DNA of 64,000 nucleotides from Palsa-504 sp963822765 (GTDB lineage: Bacteria; Actinomycetota; Actinomycetes; Streptosporangiales; Streptosporangiaceae). The position numbers were made by a program, and so were the translations under genes. Of the stretch, positions 1 to 8,647 are shown one piece after another. Each line of letters begins with the position of its first letter. The stretch's first letter is position 1. The stretch spans positions 62,001 to 126,000 of the forward strand of contig CAWGJL010000048.1 of NCBI GenBank assembly GCA_963822765.1, read 5' to 3'. The notes beneath the pieces were generated by a model. That model did no database searches, had not been told where the DNA came from, and saw nothing but the letters and a program-made list of their open reading frames with translations.

Positions 1-97
1 GATGGCCGCCGCGGTCGCCTTCCTGGCCTCCGCCGACGCCTCCTACATCACCGGCCAGACCCTGCTCGTCGACGGCGGCCTGCTATGCCACGTATGA
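1..97 (+). CDS. SDR family oxidoreductase, C-terminal fragment
   Basis: Only the last 31 or so codons are in the window; the gene enters from the left edge and stops with TGA at 95-97. The residues read FLASADASYITGQTLLVDGG, the C-terminal hallmark of classical short-chain dehydrogenases/reductases (the ASYITGQ segment and the VDGG strand). These are NAD(P)(H)-dependent cytosolic oxidoreductases. The catalytic Tyr-x3-Lys region lies outside the window, so cofactor and substrate cannot be judged. It converges with the GntR gene that ends two bases downstream. Confidence 0.85.
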   Translation, partial: MAAAVAFLASADASYITGQTLLVDGGLLCHV

Positions 98-99
98 CC

Positions 100-768
100 T
101 CAGGACGCGGGGACCGACCCGGCCAGCCGCTGCACGGAGTCGCTCATGTGCCGCTCGAGCAGGCGGGTGGCAGCCGCCGCGTCGCCCCGCTGGATCGCCT
201 CGACGATCTCCGCGTGCTCGGTGACCAGGTCGGCCCGCTGCGGGTAGAAGGACTCGAGCGCGACCATGCACAGCCGGGTCTCGGTCGCGAGCGTGCCGAA
301 CATCCGGGCCAGCCGCTTGCTCCCGGTGCTGTGTACCAGCACCTCGTGCAGCCGCAGGTCCAGGCGGGCCAGCTCGTTCCAGTCGTCGGCGGGCGCGGCC
401 CGCAGGTCGGCCAGCGCGGCGGACAGGTCGGCGAACGCCTCGGGCGTTCCCGAGCTGGCCAGCAGCTGGGCGGCGGCTGTCTCCACCGCGCCCCGGGCCA
501 GGTACAGGTCGGCGATATCGCTCGCCGCGAGCTGCGGGACGAAGACTCCGCGGGCCGGGTGCGCGTCGAGCAGGCCCTCCTGGATCAGCCGCTGGAAAGC
601 CTCCCGGACCGGGCCCCGGCTGACTCCGAGCTGGCGGGCGATCTCGACCTCCCGCAGCGCCTGGCCCGGCGCCAGCCGCCCGGTGACGATCCCCGAGCGC
701 AGCTGCTCGGCGATCCGCTCGGGCGTGGAGTCCCGGCGCAGCGGCTCAAGCACATCGCCCATGCTCAT
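100..768 (-). CDS. GntR family transcriptional regulator, FCD/FadR subfamily
   Basis: The 222-residue protein has an N-terminal winged helix-turn-helix (about residues 12-75, with LREVEIARQLGVSRGPVREAF, the GntR recognition region) and a C-terminal all-helical FCD ligand domain with the usual Asp/His metal-site pattern (DLRLHEVLVHS, then EHAEIVEAI and LERHM). The length is normal for FadR-type regulators, which release DNA on binding a carboxylic-acid effector. It is divergent from the glycerate operon starting at 951 and very probably controls it: a near-perfect palindrome lies between them at 844-865. Two ATG codons (768 and 762) are possible starts. The ligand is unknown; glycerate or hydroxypyruvate would fit the neighbours. 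Confidence 0.9.
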   Translation of the reverse strand: MSMGDVLEPLRRDSTPERIAEQLRSGIVTGRLAPGQALREVEIARQLGVSRGPVREAFQRLIQEGLLDAHPARGVFVPQLAASDIADLYLARGAVETAAAQLLASSGTPEAFADLSAALADLRAAPADDWNELARLDLRLHEVLVHSTGSKRLARMFGTLATETRLCMVALESFYPQRADLVTEHAEIVEAIQRGDAAAATRLLERHMSDSVQRLAGSVPAS

Positions 769-843
769 CTGCCGATCGTACTCATGTCACCGCCGCGGGA
801 TCCGGCGGCCAGATCACCCAAGGACAGGATGTCCTCCTCAATT

Positions 844-865
844 GTCGGACTGTTGACAGTCTGAC
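844..865. promoter_or_regulatory. Palindromic operator candidate between GntR regulator and glycerate operon
   Basis: Two 10-bp arms, GTCGGACTGT (844-853) and ACAGTCTGAC (856-865), form an inverted repeat with one mismatched pair around a TG centre. It sits in the 182-bp divergent region between the GntR start (768) and the enolase remnant start (951). FCD-type GntR proteins commonly bind such short-spaced palindromes and repress both directions, so this is the best candidate operator for the adjacent regulator. Binding is inferred from position and symmetry only. Confidence 0.55.
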
Positions 866-950
866 GACCCCCGGAATAGCCTGTCAAGGGGCCGCCCGCA
901 CGTACTACCACGCTCATGATGCGTCAACCGGAGTTGCCGGGAGAGAAAAC

Positions 951-1884
951 GTGCTCAGCAAACTGCAGATCAGCGCGATACGAGCCCGCGAGGTCCTCGA
1001 CTGCCGTGGCCTGCCCACGGTCCAGGTCGACGTCGTGGTGGACGACACGTTCCTGGGCCGGGCCGACGTCCCGGCCGGCCGGTCGCGGGGCCGCCACGAA
1101 CCGGTTGAGCTCCGCGACGGCGGCCGGCGCTTCGGCGGCTACGGCGTCCGGCAGGCGGTCAGCAACGTCCGGGACGTGCTGGCCCCGGCCCTGGCCGGCT
1201 TCCCGGTCGTGCCGCAGCGCCAGCTCGACCTGCGGCTGGTGGAACTGGACGGCACCGCGGACCGCAGCCGTCTGGGGGCCAACGCGCTGCTCGGCGTGTC
1301 CCTGGCCGCCGCCCGGGCCGCGGCGGCCGCCGCGGGCCAGCCGCGAGCCACTTCTACGATCCGGACCAGGGCGTCTACGTCCTGGCCGCCAAGCCGCGCA
1401 CCCAGGAGGAGATGCTGGCCCTGTACGAGGGCTTCGCCCGGGACTGGGGCGTCGTGTCGTTCGAGGACCCGTTCCACGAGGACGACTTCGCGGCCTTCGC
1501 GGAGCTGACCAGGCGGCTCGACGTCCAGGTGGTCGGGGATGACCTGCTGGTCACCAACCGGAACGGGTCGAGCGGGCCCAGCGGCTCGGCGCGGCCAACG
1601 CTCTGCTGTTCAAGGTCAACCAGGCCGGCACGCTGTCCGACGCGCTGGCCGCGGCGCGTCAGGCCACCGGCGGGGGATGGAGCGTCGTCGTCTCCGAGCG
1701 GTCCGGCGAGACCGAGGACCCGCTGATCGCCGATCTTGTCGTGGCGCTGAACGCCGGGCAGATCAAGACCGGCGCCCCGGTGCGCGGCGAGCGTACCGCC
1801 AAGTACAACCGGCTGCTCCAGATCGAGGAGGAACTTGGTCCCGCGGCGGTCTACGCCGGGCGGTCGTACCGGCATCCGCACTGA
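951..1884 (+). pseudogene. eno: Enolase (phosphopyruvate hydratase), internally deleted and frameshifted
   Basis: Enolase interconverts 2-phosphoglycerate and PEP. The N-terminal domain is clear from GTG 951 (REVLDCRGLPTVQVDV, GANALLGVSLAAA) up to about 1340. The reading then jumps to another frame (HFYDPDQGVYVLAAK), with roughly 120 residues missing compared with normal enolase (about 425 aa). The missing block holds the proton-donor Glu and the first metal Asp. A second shift near 1558-1560 fits loss of one C; beyond it FKVNQAGTLSDAL and SERSGETEDPLIADL are normal. The metal residues in FEDPFHEDD and VGDDL and the catalytic Lys in FKVNQ remain. The large gap cannot be a simple read error, although assembly collapse is possible. 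It is the first gene of the glycerate operon and probably not the housekeeping enolase. Confidence 0.85.
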
Positions 1885-1901
1885 TCTGCGCGGATCAGGC
1901 G

Positions 1902-3262
1902 GTGGCTCGCATCGAGAATCGTGCGCGCCTGACCGATCACGGCGATCAGGAGCTGCGGGCCACCGTCCTCGACCTGGCCGAGGTGGCCCTGGCCGCGCTG
2001 AGTCCGTCGGCTGGCCTGCGCCGGTCGGTGGCGCTGGACGGGAAGGACCTGATCGCGGGCGGCCGGAGCTACGACCTGTCCGCGGTGGACCGGCTGGTCC
2101 TGCTGGGCGCGGGCAAGGCCAGCGCGGAGCTGGCCACGGCCGTGGAGCGGCTGCTCGGACCCCGGCTGGACGGCGGCGTCCTGGTGGTACCGCCCGCCGC
2201 GGAGAAGCCCCTAAGCCGCCTGACGGTACTGCCCGGCGAGCATCCCGTCCCGGGCCCGGCCAGCGTGGCCGGGGCGCGGGCGCTGCTCGAGCAGGCCGGC
2301 CGCTCGGCGAGCGAGACCTGGCCATCTGCGTCTTCACCGGGGGCAGCTCGGCGCTGGCCAGCCTTCCCCCGCCGGGTATCACCAATACCGACAAGGCCCG
2401 GCTGCACCGGCTGCTGCTGTCCTCCGGCATGTCCGTGGTGGAGATCAACACGGTGCGCAAGCACGTGTCGCTGATCAAGGGCGGCCGGCTGGCCCGGGCC
2501 ATCGCCCCGGCCCGGATCCTCAACCTGACCGTGTCGGACGTGGTGGGCGACCCGCTCGACTGCATCACCGACCCCACCGTCCAGGACACCTCCACCGTCG
2601 CCGATGCGCTGTCCGTGCTCAGCGAGTGGGAGCTGCTGGACCGGGTGCCTGAATCGGTCCGCGACTACCTGGTCACCTGCGCGGAAGCGACCTCGCCCGA
2701 CCTCGGCGACGCGGACATCCACACCATCCTGCTCGCCCGCGGCGAGGACGGCAGCGACGCCGTCCTCAAAGCCGCGCAAGCCCGCGGATTCACCGGCGTG
2801 CGGCTGGGCGGGTCGCTGGAGGGAGAGGCCGCCACGGCCGGGCGCGTCCTGGCCACCCTGGCCCGGGAGTCCCGGGTTACGGGCTCGCCCTGGCCGCGCG
2901 GTACGGTCGTGGTCGCGTGCGGCGGCGAGACCACGGTCAACCTGGGCCCGGACGCGGACGAGCTGTTCGGCCGGGGCGGGCCGAGCCAGGAAGCCGCGGT
3001 CGGGGCCGCGCTGGCCCTCGACGGCGTGCCCGGGATCGTGGCATTGTTCGCCGATACCGACGGCTCGGACGGCGGGACCGCGATCGCGGGCGGCCTGGTG
3101 GACTCCTCCACCGCCGGGCGGGCCGGAGAACTGGGACTGAGCTTGCGGAAGGGGCTGGTGGACCATGCCACGACGGCGCTCCTTGAGGCCTGCGGGGATG
3201 CCGTGCTGACCGGCGCCACGCGGACCAACGCCAACGACCTGATCATCATCGGGGTGTCATGA
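1902..3262 (+). pseudogene. Glycerate 2-kinase (MOFRL/GckA family), one frameshift
   Basis: The family phosphorylates D-glycerate to 2-phosphoglycerate. The N-terminal half reads from GTG 1902 (VLLGAGKASAELATAVERLL, the glycine-rich nucleotide site) in one frame to about 2310. The rest continues in another frame with VFTGGSSALASLPPPG, INTVRKHVSLIKGGRLA, VSDVVGD, CGGETTVNLG, FADTDGSDGGTAIAGG and TNANDLIIIG, the usual MOFRL C-terminus. One missing base around 2305-2325 restores about 454 codons, a normal length. With no other damage, a sequencing error is as likely as true inactivation. It starts 18 bp after the enolase remnant and overlaps the next gene by ATGA, so the three genes look like one operon. 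Confidence 0.85.
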
Positions 3263-4179
3263 ACGCGCCTCGGATCGCGGTCGGGCCCGGGCCCGCGCCC
3301 TGGGCCGCCGAGGCGATCCGCCGCGGTGGCGGGCAGGTGGTCCCGCTGGATCAGGACCCCGAGGGCCTGGTCTGGACGGACGGCGGCGCCATGGACGCCC
3401 TGCGCTCCGTGCTGGCCACCCGGCCCAAGATCACCTGGATCCAGCTACCGCAGGCCGGGGTGGAGCGAGCGTTCCAGGCCGGGGTGGTCGACCCGCAGCG
3501 GCGGTGGACCTCGGCCAAGGGCGCGTTCTCCGAACCGGTCGCCGAGCACGCGCTCGCGCTGATCCTGGCCGGCCTGCGCCTGCTGAAGGTCCGGGCCCGC
3601 GCCCGGACCTGGGGTCAGCCGGCCGGGGAGAGCCTGTTCGGCCAGCCCGTCACCGTGGTCGGCGCGGGCGGCATCGCCACCGTGCTGATGCGCCTGCTCG
3701 AGCCGTTCGGGACCCCGGTCACCGTCGTCCGGCGGCACCCCGAACCCGTGCCCGGCGCCGTCCGGACGGTCGCCACCGGCCGGCTGGCGCAGGCGCTGCC
3801 CGGTGCGCGCGCCGTCGTGATCACCGTGGCGCTCACCCCCCAGACCCGGGGCCTGATCGGCCAGGCGGAGCTGGCCGCCATGGCGCCGGACGCGTGGCTG
3901 GTCAACGTGGCCCGCGGCGGCGTGGTCGACACCGAGGCCCTCACCGCGGCCCTGCAAAAGCACCAGATCGGCGGCGCGGCGCTGGACGTGACCGACCCTG
4001 AGCCGCTGCCGGCCGGCCACCCCCTCTGGGACCTGGACAACTGCCTCATCACGCCGCATACCGCGGACACCGAGGAGATGACCCAGCCGCTGCTGGCCGG
4101 CCGGATCGCGGAGAACGTCCGGCGCCTGGCCGCCGGACAGGAGCTCGTCGGCCTGCTCGATCCCGGCCTCGGCTACTGA
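3259..4179 (+). CDS. D-isomer-specific 2-hydroxyacid dehydrogenase (hydroxypyruvate/glyoxylate reductase type)
   Basis: The 306-residue protein has the two-domain architecture of NAD(P)-dependent 2-hydroxyacid dehydrogenases. The Rossmann loop reads VVGAGGIATVLMRLLEPFG (about residues 133-151). The downstream signature VNVARGGVVDTEALTAAL carries the catalytic Arg, DVTDPEPLPAGHPLW the catalytic Glu, and ITPHTAD the catalytic His. The start ATG overlaps the TGA of the glycerate kinase (ATGA), implying translational coupling. Next to a glycerate 2-kinase and an enolase, the most economical role is reduction of hydroxypyruvate or glyoxylate to D-glycerate or glycolate. Phosphoglycerate dehydrogenase activity is less likely because the ACT/ASB regulatory domains are absent. 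Confidence 0.9.
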   Translation: MNAPRIAVGPGPAPWAAEAIRRGGGQVVPLDQDPEGLVWTDGGAMDALRSVLATRPKITWIQLPQAGVERAFQAGVVDPQRRWTSAKGAFSEPVAEHALALILAGLRLLKVRARARTWGQPAGESLFGQPVTVVGAGGIATVLMRLLEPFGTPVTVVRRHPEPVPGAVRTVATGRLAQALPGARAVVITVALTPQTRGLIGQAELAAMAPDAWLVNVARGGVVDTEALTAALQKHQIGGAALDVTDPEPLPAGHPLWDLDNCLITPHTADTEEMTQPLLAGRIAENVRRLAAGQELVGLLDPGLGY

Positions 4180-4222
4180 GGACCGCGACGTCACAGGTAC
4201 CGCCAGCTCACCGCACCGCCGA

Positions 4223-5620
4223 TCACAACTCCGGCCTGCCAGCCGCGGCCTGGGTTTCCGGCAGCAGCGCGTAACCGCAGACCAGCGCCCGCCGCTCCAG
4301 CGGCGCGGTGCTGAACTGGCCCAGTACGTCCACGGCCAGGCCCGCCTCGGCCAGGCGCCGCTGCACCTGCGCCTCGTCGGTCCCGGCCGGCAGGTCGGCG
4401 ACCAGGTGCAGCCCCGCGTCTACGCCGGTGATCCGCAGCCCCGTCCCGCGCAGTCCGGCGATCAGCGCGCGGCGGCGAGCCGCGTAGGTCCGCGCCGCCC
4501 GGGCCAGGTGCGAGGCCAGGTGCCCGGAGGCGATGAAGTGGGCCAGCGCGTCCCCGGCCGGCGTGCTGATCCGCTCGTCGGTGCGCGCGAGCGCGTCCCG
4601 GACCGGCTGGCGCAGGTCGGGCGGCGCGATCAGCCAGGCCAAGCGGAGCCCGGGGGCGAGGATCTTCGACGCGGTGCCGAGGTAGGCCACGACGTCCGGG
4701 CCGCCGGTCATGCTGTGCAGCGCGGGCAGCCCGCGGACGTCGTAGCGGAACTCCCCGTCGTAATCGTCCTCGATCACCAGCGCGCGAGCCCGGCGGGCCC
4801 AGCCGATCAGGGCCGCGCGCCGGGCCGCGGGCAGCCGCGCCCCGAGCGGGAACTGGTGGGCCGGCGTGGTGTACGCGGCGGCGTCGCCCGCGTCCAGGCC
4901 GGCCGGGTCCAGACCCTCCTCGTCCACCGGGACCGGGCGGATGACGGCCCCCGCGGCCGCCAGCGCGCGCCGTCCTTCGGAGTAACCGGGCTGCTCGAAC
5001 GCGACCGGGCGTCCCGGAAGGGCCGCCGCATGAACCAGGGCGCGAAGCCCGGCGGACACGCCGGGCACCAAGATGATGTCCGCCGGATCCGCGGCCACGC
5101 CCCGGGTCCGGCGCAGGTGCGTGGCCAGGGCCTGCTGGAGCGGGCGATGCGGCTGGTCGAAGGGCAGGCCGCTGGAAACAGGGCCCGCCGCTGCCGCCCG
5201 CCACGCCGCCCGCCAGGGCTCGATCGCGATCAGGCCGGCGTCGGGGTAGCCGGGCAGCAGGTTCCACCGCGGCCCGGCGGCCGCGGCGGGCCGCGCGCCA
5301 GCGACAGAACGCACCGGGGAAACGTGTGAGGACACCCCGGCCCGGGCGGCCAGGTCGGCGCCGGGCGACACGACCGTGGCCGAACCGCCGACGGCGTGCA
5401 CGAACCCCGCCGCGGCCAGTTCGTCGTACGCCGCCAGCACCGCGGTCCGCGAGATGGCCAGCTCGGCCGCGAGCGCCCGGGTGGCCGGCAGCGTGTCGCC
5501 CGGCCGCAGGTGGCCGGTCCGCAGCAAGCCGATCAGCGCGTCCGCGACCCGGTGCCGCAGCGGCGCGCCCGAGGCCGCCAGAACCACAGGCAGCTCCACC
5601 GGCCGGGCATGACGGGTCAC
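4223..5620 (-). CDS. MocR-family PLP-dependent transcriptional regulator (GntR-aminotransferase fusion)
   Basis: The 465-residue protein joins an N-terminal GntR winged helix (DTLPATRALAAELAISRTAV, about residues 40-60) to a fold-type I aminotransferase domain. PLP-site features are visible: VIEDDYDGEFRYD (Asp binding the pyridine nitrogen) and YLGTASKILAPGLRLAW (the Schiff-base Lys in SK). The GTG start at 5620 faces the PNPOx-like gene at 5700, a divergent arrangement typical of MocR/PdxR regulators, which control vitamin B6 or amine metabolism. A small inverted repeat in the 79-bp gap may be its operator. Confidence 0.92.
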   Translation of the reverse strand: MTRHARPVELPVVLAASGAPLRHRVADALIGLLRTGHLRPGDTLPATRALAAELAISRTAVLAAYDELAAAGFVHAVGGSATVVSPGADLAARAGVSSHVSPVRSVAGARPAAAAGPRWNLLPGYPDAGLIAIEPWRAAWRAAAAGPVSSGLPFDQPHRPLQQALATHLRRTRGVAADPADIILVPGVSAGLRALVHAAALPGRPVAFEQPGYSEGRRALAAAGAVIRPVPVDEEGLDPAGLDAGDAAAYTTPAHQFPLGARLPAARRAALIGWARRARALVIEDDYDGEFRYDVRGLPALHSMTGGPDVVAYLGTASKILAPGLRLAWLIAPPDLRQPVRDALARTDERISTPAGDALAHFIASGHLASHLARAARTYAARRRALIAGLRGTGLRITGVDAGLHLVADLPAGTDEAQVQRRLAEAGLAVDVLGQFSTAPLERRALVCGYALLPETQAAAGRPEL

Positions 5621-5626
5621 GAAAAC

Positions 5627-5637
5627 ACCATACTGGT
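5627..5637. promoter_or_regulatory. Weak operator candidate in MocR/PNPOx divergent region
   Basis: ACCA-TAC-TGGT is a short perfect inverted repeat seven bases upstream of the MocR start, in the divergent region shared with the PNPOx-like gene. A related CTGG element recurs about 20 bp on. MocR proteins usually bind paired short repeats in such gaps. The arms are only 4 bp, so chance occurrence is possible. Confidence 0.25.
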
Positions 5638-5699
5638 TCGGGAAGAAAACCCGATTCTGGCTCTCGGAACGATCCGCTTAGGGCGGTAACGTCACTGAC

Positions 5700-6338
5700 A
5701 TGACGAACACCACCCTGACCCGGTTGCACGACCGCGCGGTCACCGACCGGACCGAGCTGGACCGCCTGCTTGACGATACGGTCCTGGCCCACGTCGGCAT
5801 GGTCGACGACACCGGCAGCCCCGTGGTGATTCCCACCGGGATCGCGCGTGACGGCGACCACATCTTGATCCACGGCTCGACCGGATCGGGCTGGCTGCGC
5901 GGGATCGCCGCGGGCCGCCAGGTCTGCGTGACCGTCACCGACCTGAACGGCATCATCGTCGCCCGGTCCAGCTTCGAGAGCTCGTTCCGCTACCGCAGCG
6001 CGGTGCTGTTCGGCACGTTCACCCCGCTGTCAGGCCCGGCGGCGTCGCACGCGCTCGACGTGATCGTGGACCACTTCCTGCCCGGCCGGCTTGCCGAGAT
6101 CCGCGACCCGCACCGCCGCGAACTGGCCGCCACCATGGTGCTGGCCATGCCGATCCAGGACTGGTCGCTGAAGATCTCGGGCGACTGGCCCACCGACCCC
6201 GCCGACGACGTGGCGGGCAGCACCTGGGCCGGCGTCATTCCCTTCCGTGTCCAGTACGGCGACCCGCAGCCCGCTCCCGACCTGCGCGCGGGTATCGGTG
6301 TCCCCGCGTCGGTCCGCGCCCTTACCCACGCTTCGTGA
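5700..6338 (+). CDS. Pyridoxamine 5'-phosphate oxidase-like FMN-binding protein
   Basis: The 212-residue protein has the split-barrel flavin-binding fold of the PNPOx/NimA group: LDDTVLAHVGMVDDTGSPVVIPTGIARDGDHILIHGSTGSG, with the conserved HGS(T/R)GS phosphate-binding turn, then VCVTVTDLNGIIVARSSFESSFRYRSAVLFG. The C-terminal part (DWPTDPADDVAGSTWAGVIPF) is typical of the actinobacterial subgroup. Canonical PNPOx substrate residues cannot be confirmed, so a general flavin or F420-dependent reductase role is possible. The ATG start is 79 bp from the divergent MocR regulator, which probably controls it. Confidence 0.88.
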   Translation: MTNTTLTRLHDRAVTDRTELDRLLDDTVLAHVGMVDDTGSPVVIPTGIARDGDHILIHGSTGSGWLRGIAAGRQVCVTVTDLNGIIVARSSFESSFRYRSAVLFGTFTPLSGPAASHALDVIVDHFLPGRLAEIRDPHRRELAATMVLAMPIQDWSLKISGDWPTDPADDVAGSTWAGVIPFRVQYGDPQPAPDLRAGIGVPASVRALTHAS

Positions 6339-6392
6339 GGCGCGTCCGTTCCGTTATCAACGCTCGTGAACCAGCGGCCCCAGGAGCACGTG

Positions 6393-7235
6393 ATGACAGG
6401 TATGGGGAGCCATGAGGGGTCGTCACTGCCCCGGCGGTCCTGGTTCGGGATCGTCGGGGCAGCACTGCTGGTCGCGGCGGGCGCCATTCACCTGGACCTG
6501 TACCTGACCGGCTACCGCACCATCCCGACGATCGGGCCGCTGTTCCTGCTGCAGGTGATCGCCGCGTTCGTGCTGGCCGCCGCCGTCCTGGTCACCGGCA
6601 ACTGGCTGGTCGACCTGGCCGGGGCCGGGTTCGCGGTGAGCACGCTGGGCGGCTACCTGCTGTCGCTGTGGGTGGGCCTGTTCGGCTTCACCGAGGTGCG
6701 GACCACCGCCGGGATCGTGGCCGGGATCATCGACGTGGCCGCCTTCGCCGCTCTGGTCATGGCCGCCGCGCCCCGGCTGCCGCGGCAGCTGAACCTCGGC
6801 CGCCTCCTGCTGCCCGCGGTCGCGGGCGCCTCGGTCGTCGCGCTCGTGCTGCTCGTCGCGGCGGTCGCCACGCCCAAGAGCCAGCCCGTGGCGACCGGCC
6901 CGGACGTCCTGAAGGCCCGGACAATCGGCGGGGTCAGCCTGCTCACCGATTCCCAGGGGCTCACCCTGTACTGGTTCGCCCCGGACACCCCGACCAAATC
7001 GGCCTGCTACGGCAGCTGCGCCGCCTACTGGCCCCCGGTGATCGGAACCCCGTCGGCCGGCCCCGGCGTCACCGGCAGGCTGGGCACCATCACCAGGACC
7101 GACAGCACCAAGCAGGCCACGTACGACGGGCATCCGCTGTACACCTACATCGCCGACAGCGGCCCCGGCTCGGCCAGCGGCAACAACATCAACCTGAACG
7201 GCGGCCTGTGGCACGACGTGCCCATCACGGGATAA
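6393..7235 (+). CDS. Membrane protein with C-terminal secreted repeat of unknown function (Lipoprotein_15/COG4315 type)
   Basis: The protein begins with four hydrophobic helices (for example GIVGAALLVAAGAIHLDLYL and LFLLQVIAAFVLAAAVLV), then a fifth near residue 150 (VAGASVVALVLLVAAVATP). An extracytoplasmic domain of about 110 residues follows with VSLLTDSQGLTLYWFAPDT, CYGSCAAYWPPV and YDGHPLYTYIAD, the paired repeat of Lipoprotein_15 proteins, whose function is unknown. CAGGAG at 6381-6386 is spaced well for ATG 6393; an upstream GTG at 6366 is less likely. The first four helices resemble a DoxX/DUF-type membrane unit, so this is a fusion of a membrane module and the secreted domain. Confidence 0.8.
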   Translation: MTGMGSHEGSSLPRRSWFGIVGAALLVAAGAIHLDLYLTGYRTIPTIGPLFLLQVIAAFVLAAAVLVTGNWLVDLAGAGFAVSTLGGYLLSLWVGLFGFTEVRTTAGIVAGIIDVAAFAALVMAAAPRLPRQLNLGRLLLPAVAGASVVALVLLVAAVATPKSQPVATGPDVLKARTIGGVSLLTDSQGLTLYWFAPDTPTKSACYGSCAAYWPPVIGTPSAGPGVTGRLGTITRTDSTKQATYDGHPLYTYIADSGPGSASGNNINLNGGLWHDVPITG

Positions 7236-7271
7236 TGGCCTGACCCGACCGAAGAGGGGTCAGCCATTTCC

Positions 7272-7895
7272 GTGCCGTTTCCCGAGCCGACCGCGCCCGC
7301 CGGCTCGCGCGCCGAGGTCTTCCTTCGCTACCTGGACTACTTCCGCTCCCGGCTGGCCGCCAAGCTGGAGTCGCTGCCCGCCGCCGAGCTGACCCGCAGC
7401 AGGCTGCCGTCCGGCTGGACGCCGCTGGAACTGGCCAAGCACCTGCGCTACGTCGAGCTGCGCTGGCTCGAGTGGGGCTTCGAGGGCCGCGCCGTCGGCA
7501 ACCCGTGGGCCGATCACCAGGACGGCCGCTGGCATGTCGCGCCCGGGGAGACCCGCGAGACCCTGCTGGCTGGCCTGGACGAGCAAGCCGCGCGGACCCG
7601 CGCCATCGTCGAATCCCACGACCTGGACGAGATCGGCCAGCCCGGCGACCGCTGGGACGGCGCCGACCCGGCGCCCCTGGAACGGGTCCTGTTCCATCTG
7701 CTCCAGGAGTACGCCCGGCACTTCGGCCAGCTGGACGTCGTCGTCGAGGTCGCCACCGGCCTGGCCGGCGAATTATTTTCTGCCGAACGGACCGTGGCGC
7801 GTGCCCCGCGCCACGACTCTAGCGCGCCCCCTGGGGTTAACCCCCGCACGAAGATGGATGCTTTCCGCGTTCCGCCGGCCTGCCGGGATTCGTAG
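7272..7895 (+). CDS. DinB/DUF664 family protein
   Basis: The four-helix DinB-like fold is recognised from LDYFRSRLAAKLESLPAAELTR, SGWTPLELAKHLRYVELRWLEWGF and LERVLFHLLQEYARHFGQLDVV. The regularly spaced His residues (KHL, FHL, RHFGQLD) would bind a divalent metal. Actinobacterial DUF664 members include mycothiol-dependent transferases and other thiol-conjugating enzymes. The last 40 or so residues, after VATGLAGELFS, have no family counterpart, and a hairpin lies inside that tail at 7794-7814. The original stop may therefore have been near 7780, with the extension due to a shift. The GTG start is 36 bp after the preceding gene. Confidence 0.8.
   Translation: MPFPEPTAPAGSRAEVFLRYLDYFRSRLAAKLESLPAAELTRSRLPSGWTPLELAKHLRYVELRWLEWGFEGRAVGNPWADHQDGRWHVAPGETRETLLAGLDEQAARTRAIVESHDLDEIGQPGDRWDGADPAPLERVLFHLLQEYARHFGQLDVVVEVATGLAGELFSAERTVARAPRHDSSAPPGVNPRTKMDAFRVPPACRDS
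7794..7814 (+). terminator. Hairpin candidate near end of DinB gene
   Basis: GTGGCGCG (7794-7801) and CGCGCCAC (7807-7814) form a perfect 8-bp stem with a 5-nt loop, close to where the DinB fold ends and about 105 bp before the ABC operon. There is no U-tract, so it may act as a GC-rich factor-assisted terminator, an mRNA-stabilising stem, or nothing. It lies inside the open reading frame as read here. Confidence 0.3.
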
Positions 7896-7918
7896 CGTGG
7901 GCTGAGGGAGGTGCGGAG

Positions 7919-8647
7919 ATGATCGAGACTCGTGGCCTGACCAAGCGCTACGGCCGGGTGCTGGCGGTCGACGCGCTGAGCTTTGATGTCCAGCCCGGCG
8001 TGGTGACCGGTTTCCTGGGGCCCAACGGATCGGGCAAGTCGACGACCATGCGGCTGATGCTGGGCCTGGACGCGGCCGACCAGGGCTCGGTGCGCATCGG
8101 CGGCCGCCGCTACCGCGACCTGCCGTGGCCCCTGCATGAGGTCGGCGCGCTGCTCGAGGCTAAGGCCTTCCATCCGGGCCGCAGCGCCCGGGCCCACCTG
8201 GCCGCGCTGGCCGCCAGCAACGGCATCCCCGGTCGCCGGGTCGGGGAGGTGCTCGACCTGGTTGGCCTGCACAGCGCGGCGAGCCGGCGGGCCGGAACCC
8301 TGTCCCTCGGCATGGCCCAGCGGCTGGGCATCGCCGCGGCGCTGCTGGGCGATCCGGGCGTGCTCCTGTTCGACGAGCCGGTCAACGGGCTGGACCCGGA
8401 GGGCATCCGGTGGATCCGGGACCTGATGAAGTCGCTCGCGGCCCAGGGCCGGGTGGTGTTCGTCTCCAGCCACTTGATCAGCGAGATAGCCCTGACCGCC
8501 GACCGCCTCATCGTCATCGGCGCCGGACGGCTGCTCGCCGATACGACCGTCGCCGAGCTGGCCGCCCGCTCCGCCTCACTGGAGGATGCGTTCCTGGAGC
8601 TGACCGCGGGCAGCGCCGAGTACCGCGCCGCCGGGGAGCGGTCATGA
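7919..8647 (+). CDS. ABC transporter ATP-binding protein (ABC-2 exporter type)
   Basis: The 242-residue nucleotide-binding subunit has Walker A GPNGSGKST (about residues 36-44), signature LSLGMAQR, Walker B VLLFDEP and the switch His in VSSHLI. The DrrA-like layout suggests an exporter of drugs, lipids or peptides energising the adjacent permease. A good GGGAGG ribosome site precedes ATG 7919. The stop overlaps the permease start by ATGA. The operon continues into a histidine kinase and response regulator. Confidence 0.95.
   Translation: MIETRGLTKRYGRVLAVDALSFDVQPGVVTGFLGPNGSGKSTTMRLMLGLDAADQGSVRIGGRRYRDLPWPLHEVGALLEAKAFHPGRSARAHLAALAASNGIPGRRVGEVLDLVGLHSAASRRAGTLSLGMAQRLGIAAALLGDPGVLLFDEPVNGLDPEGIRWIRDLMKSLAAQGRVVFVSSHLISEIALTADRLIVIGAGRLLADTTVAELAARSASLEDAFLELTAGSAEYRAAGERS

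Noticed and set aside
4191..5873. Long Arg/Gly/Ala-rich minus-strand frame over the MocR gene
   Set aside because: It is a shadow of the MocR regulator, which has recognisable domains in the other frame.
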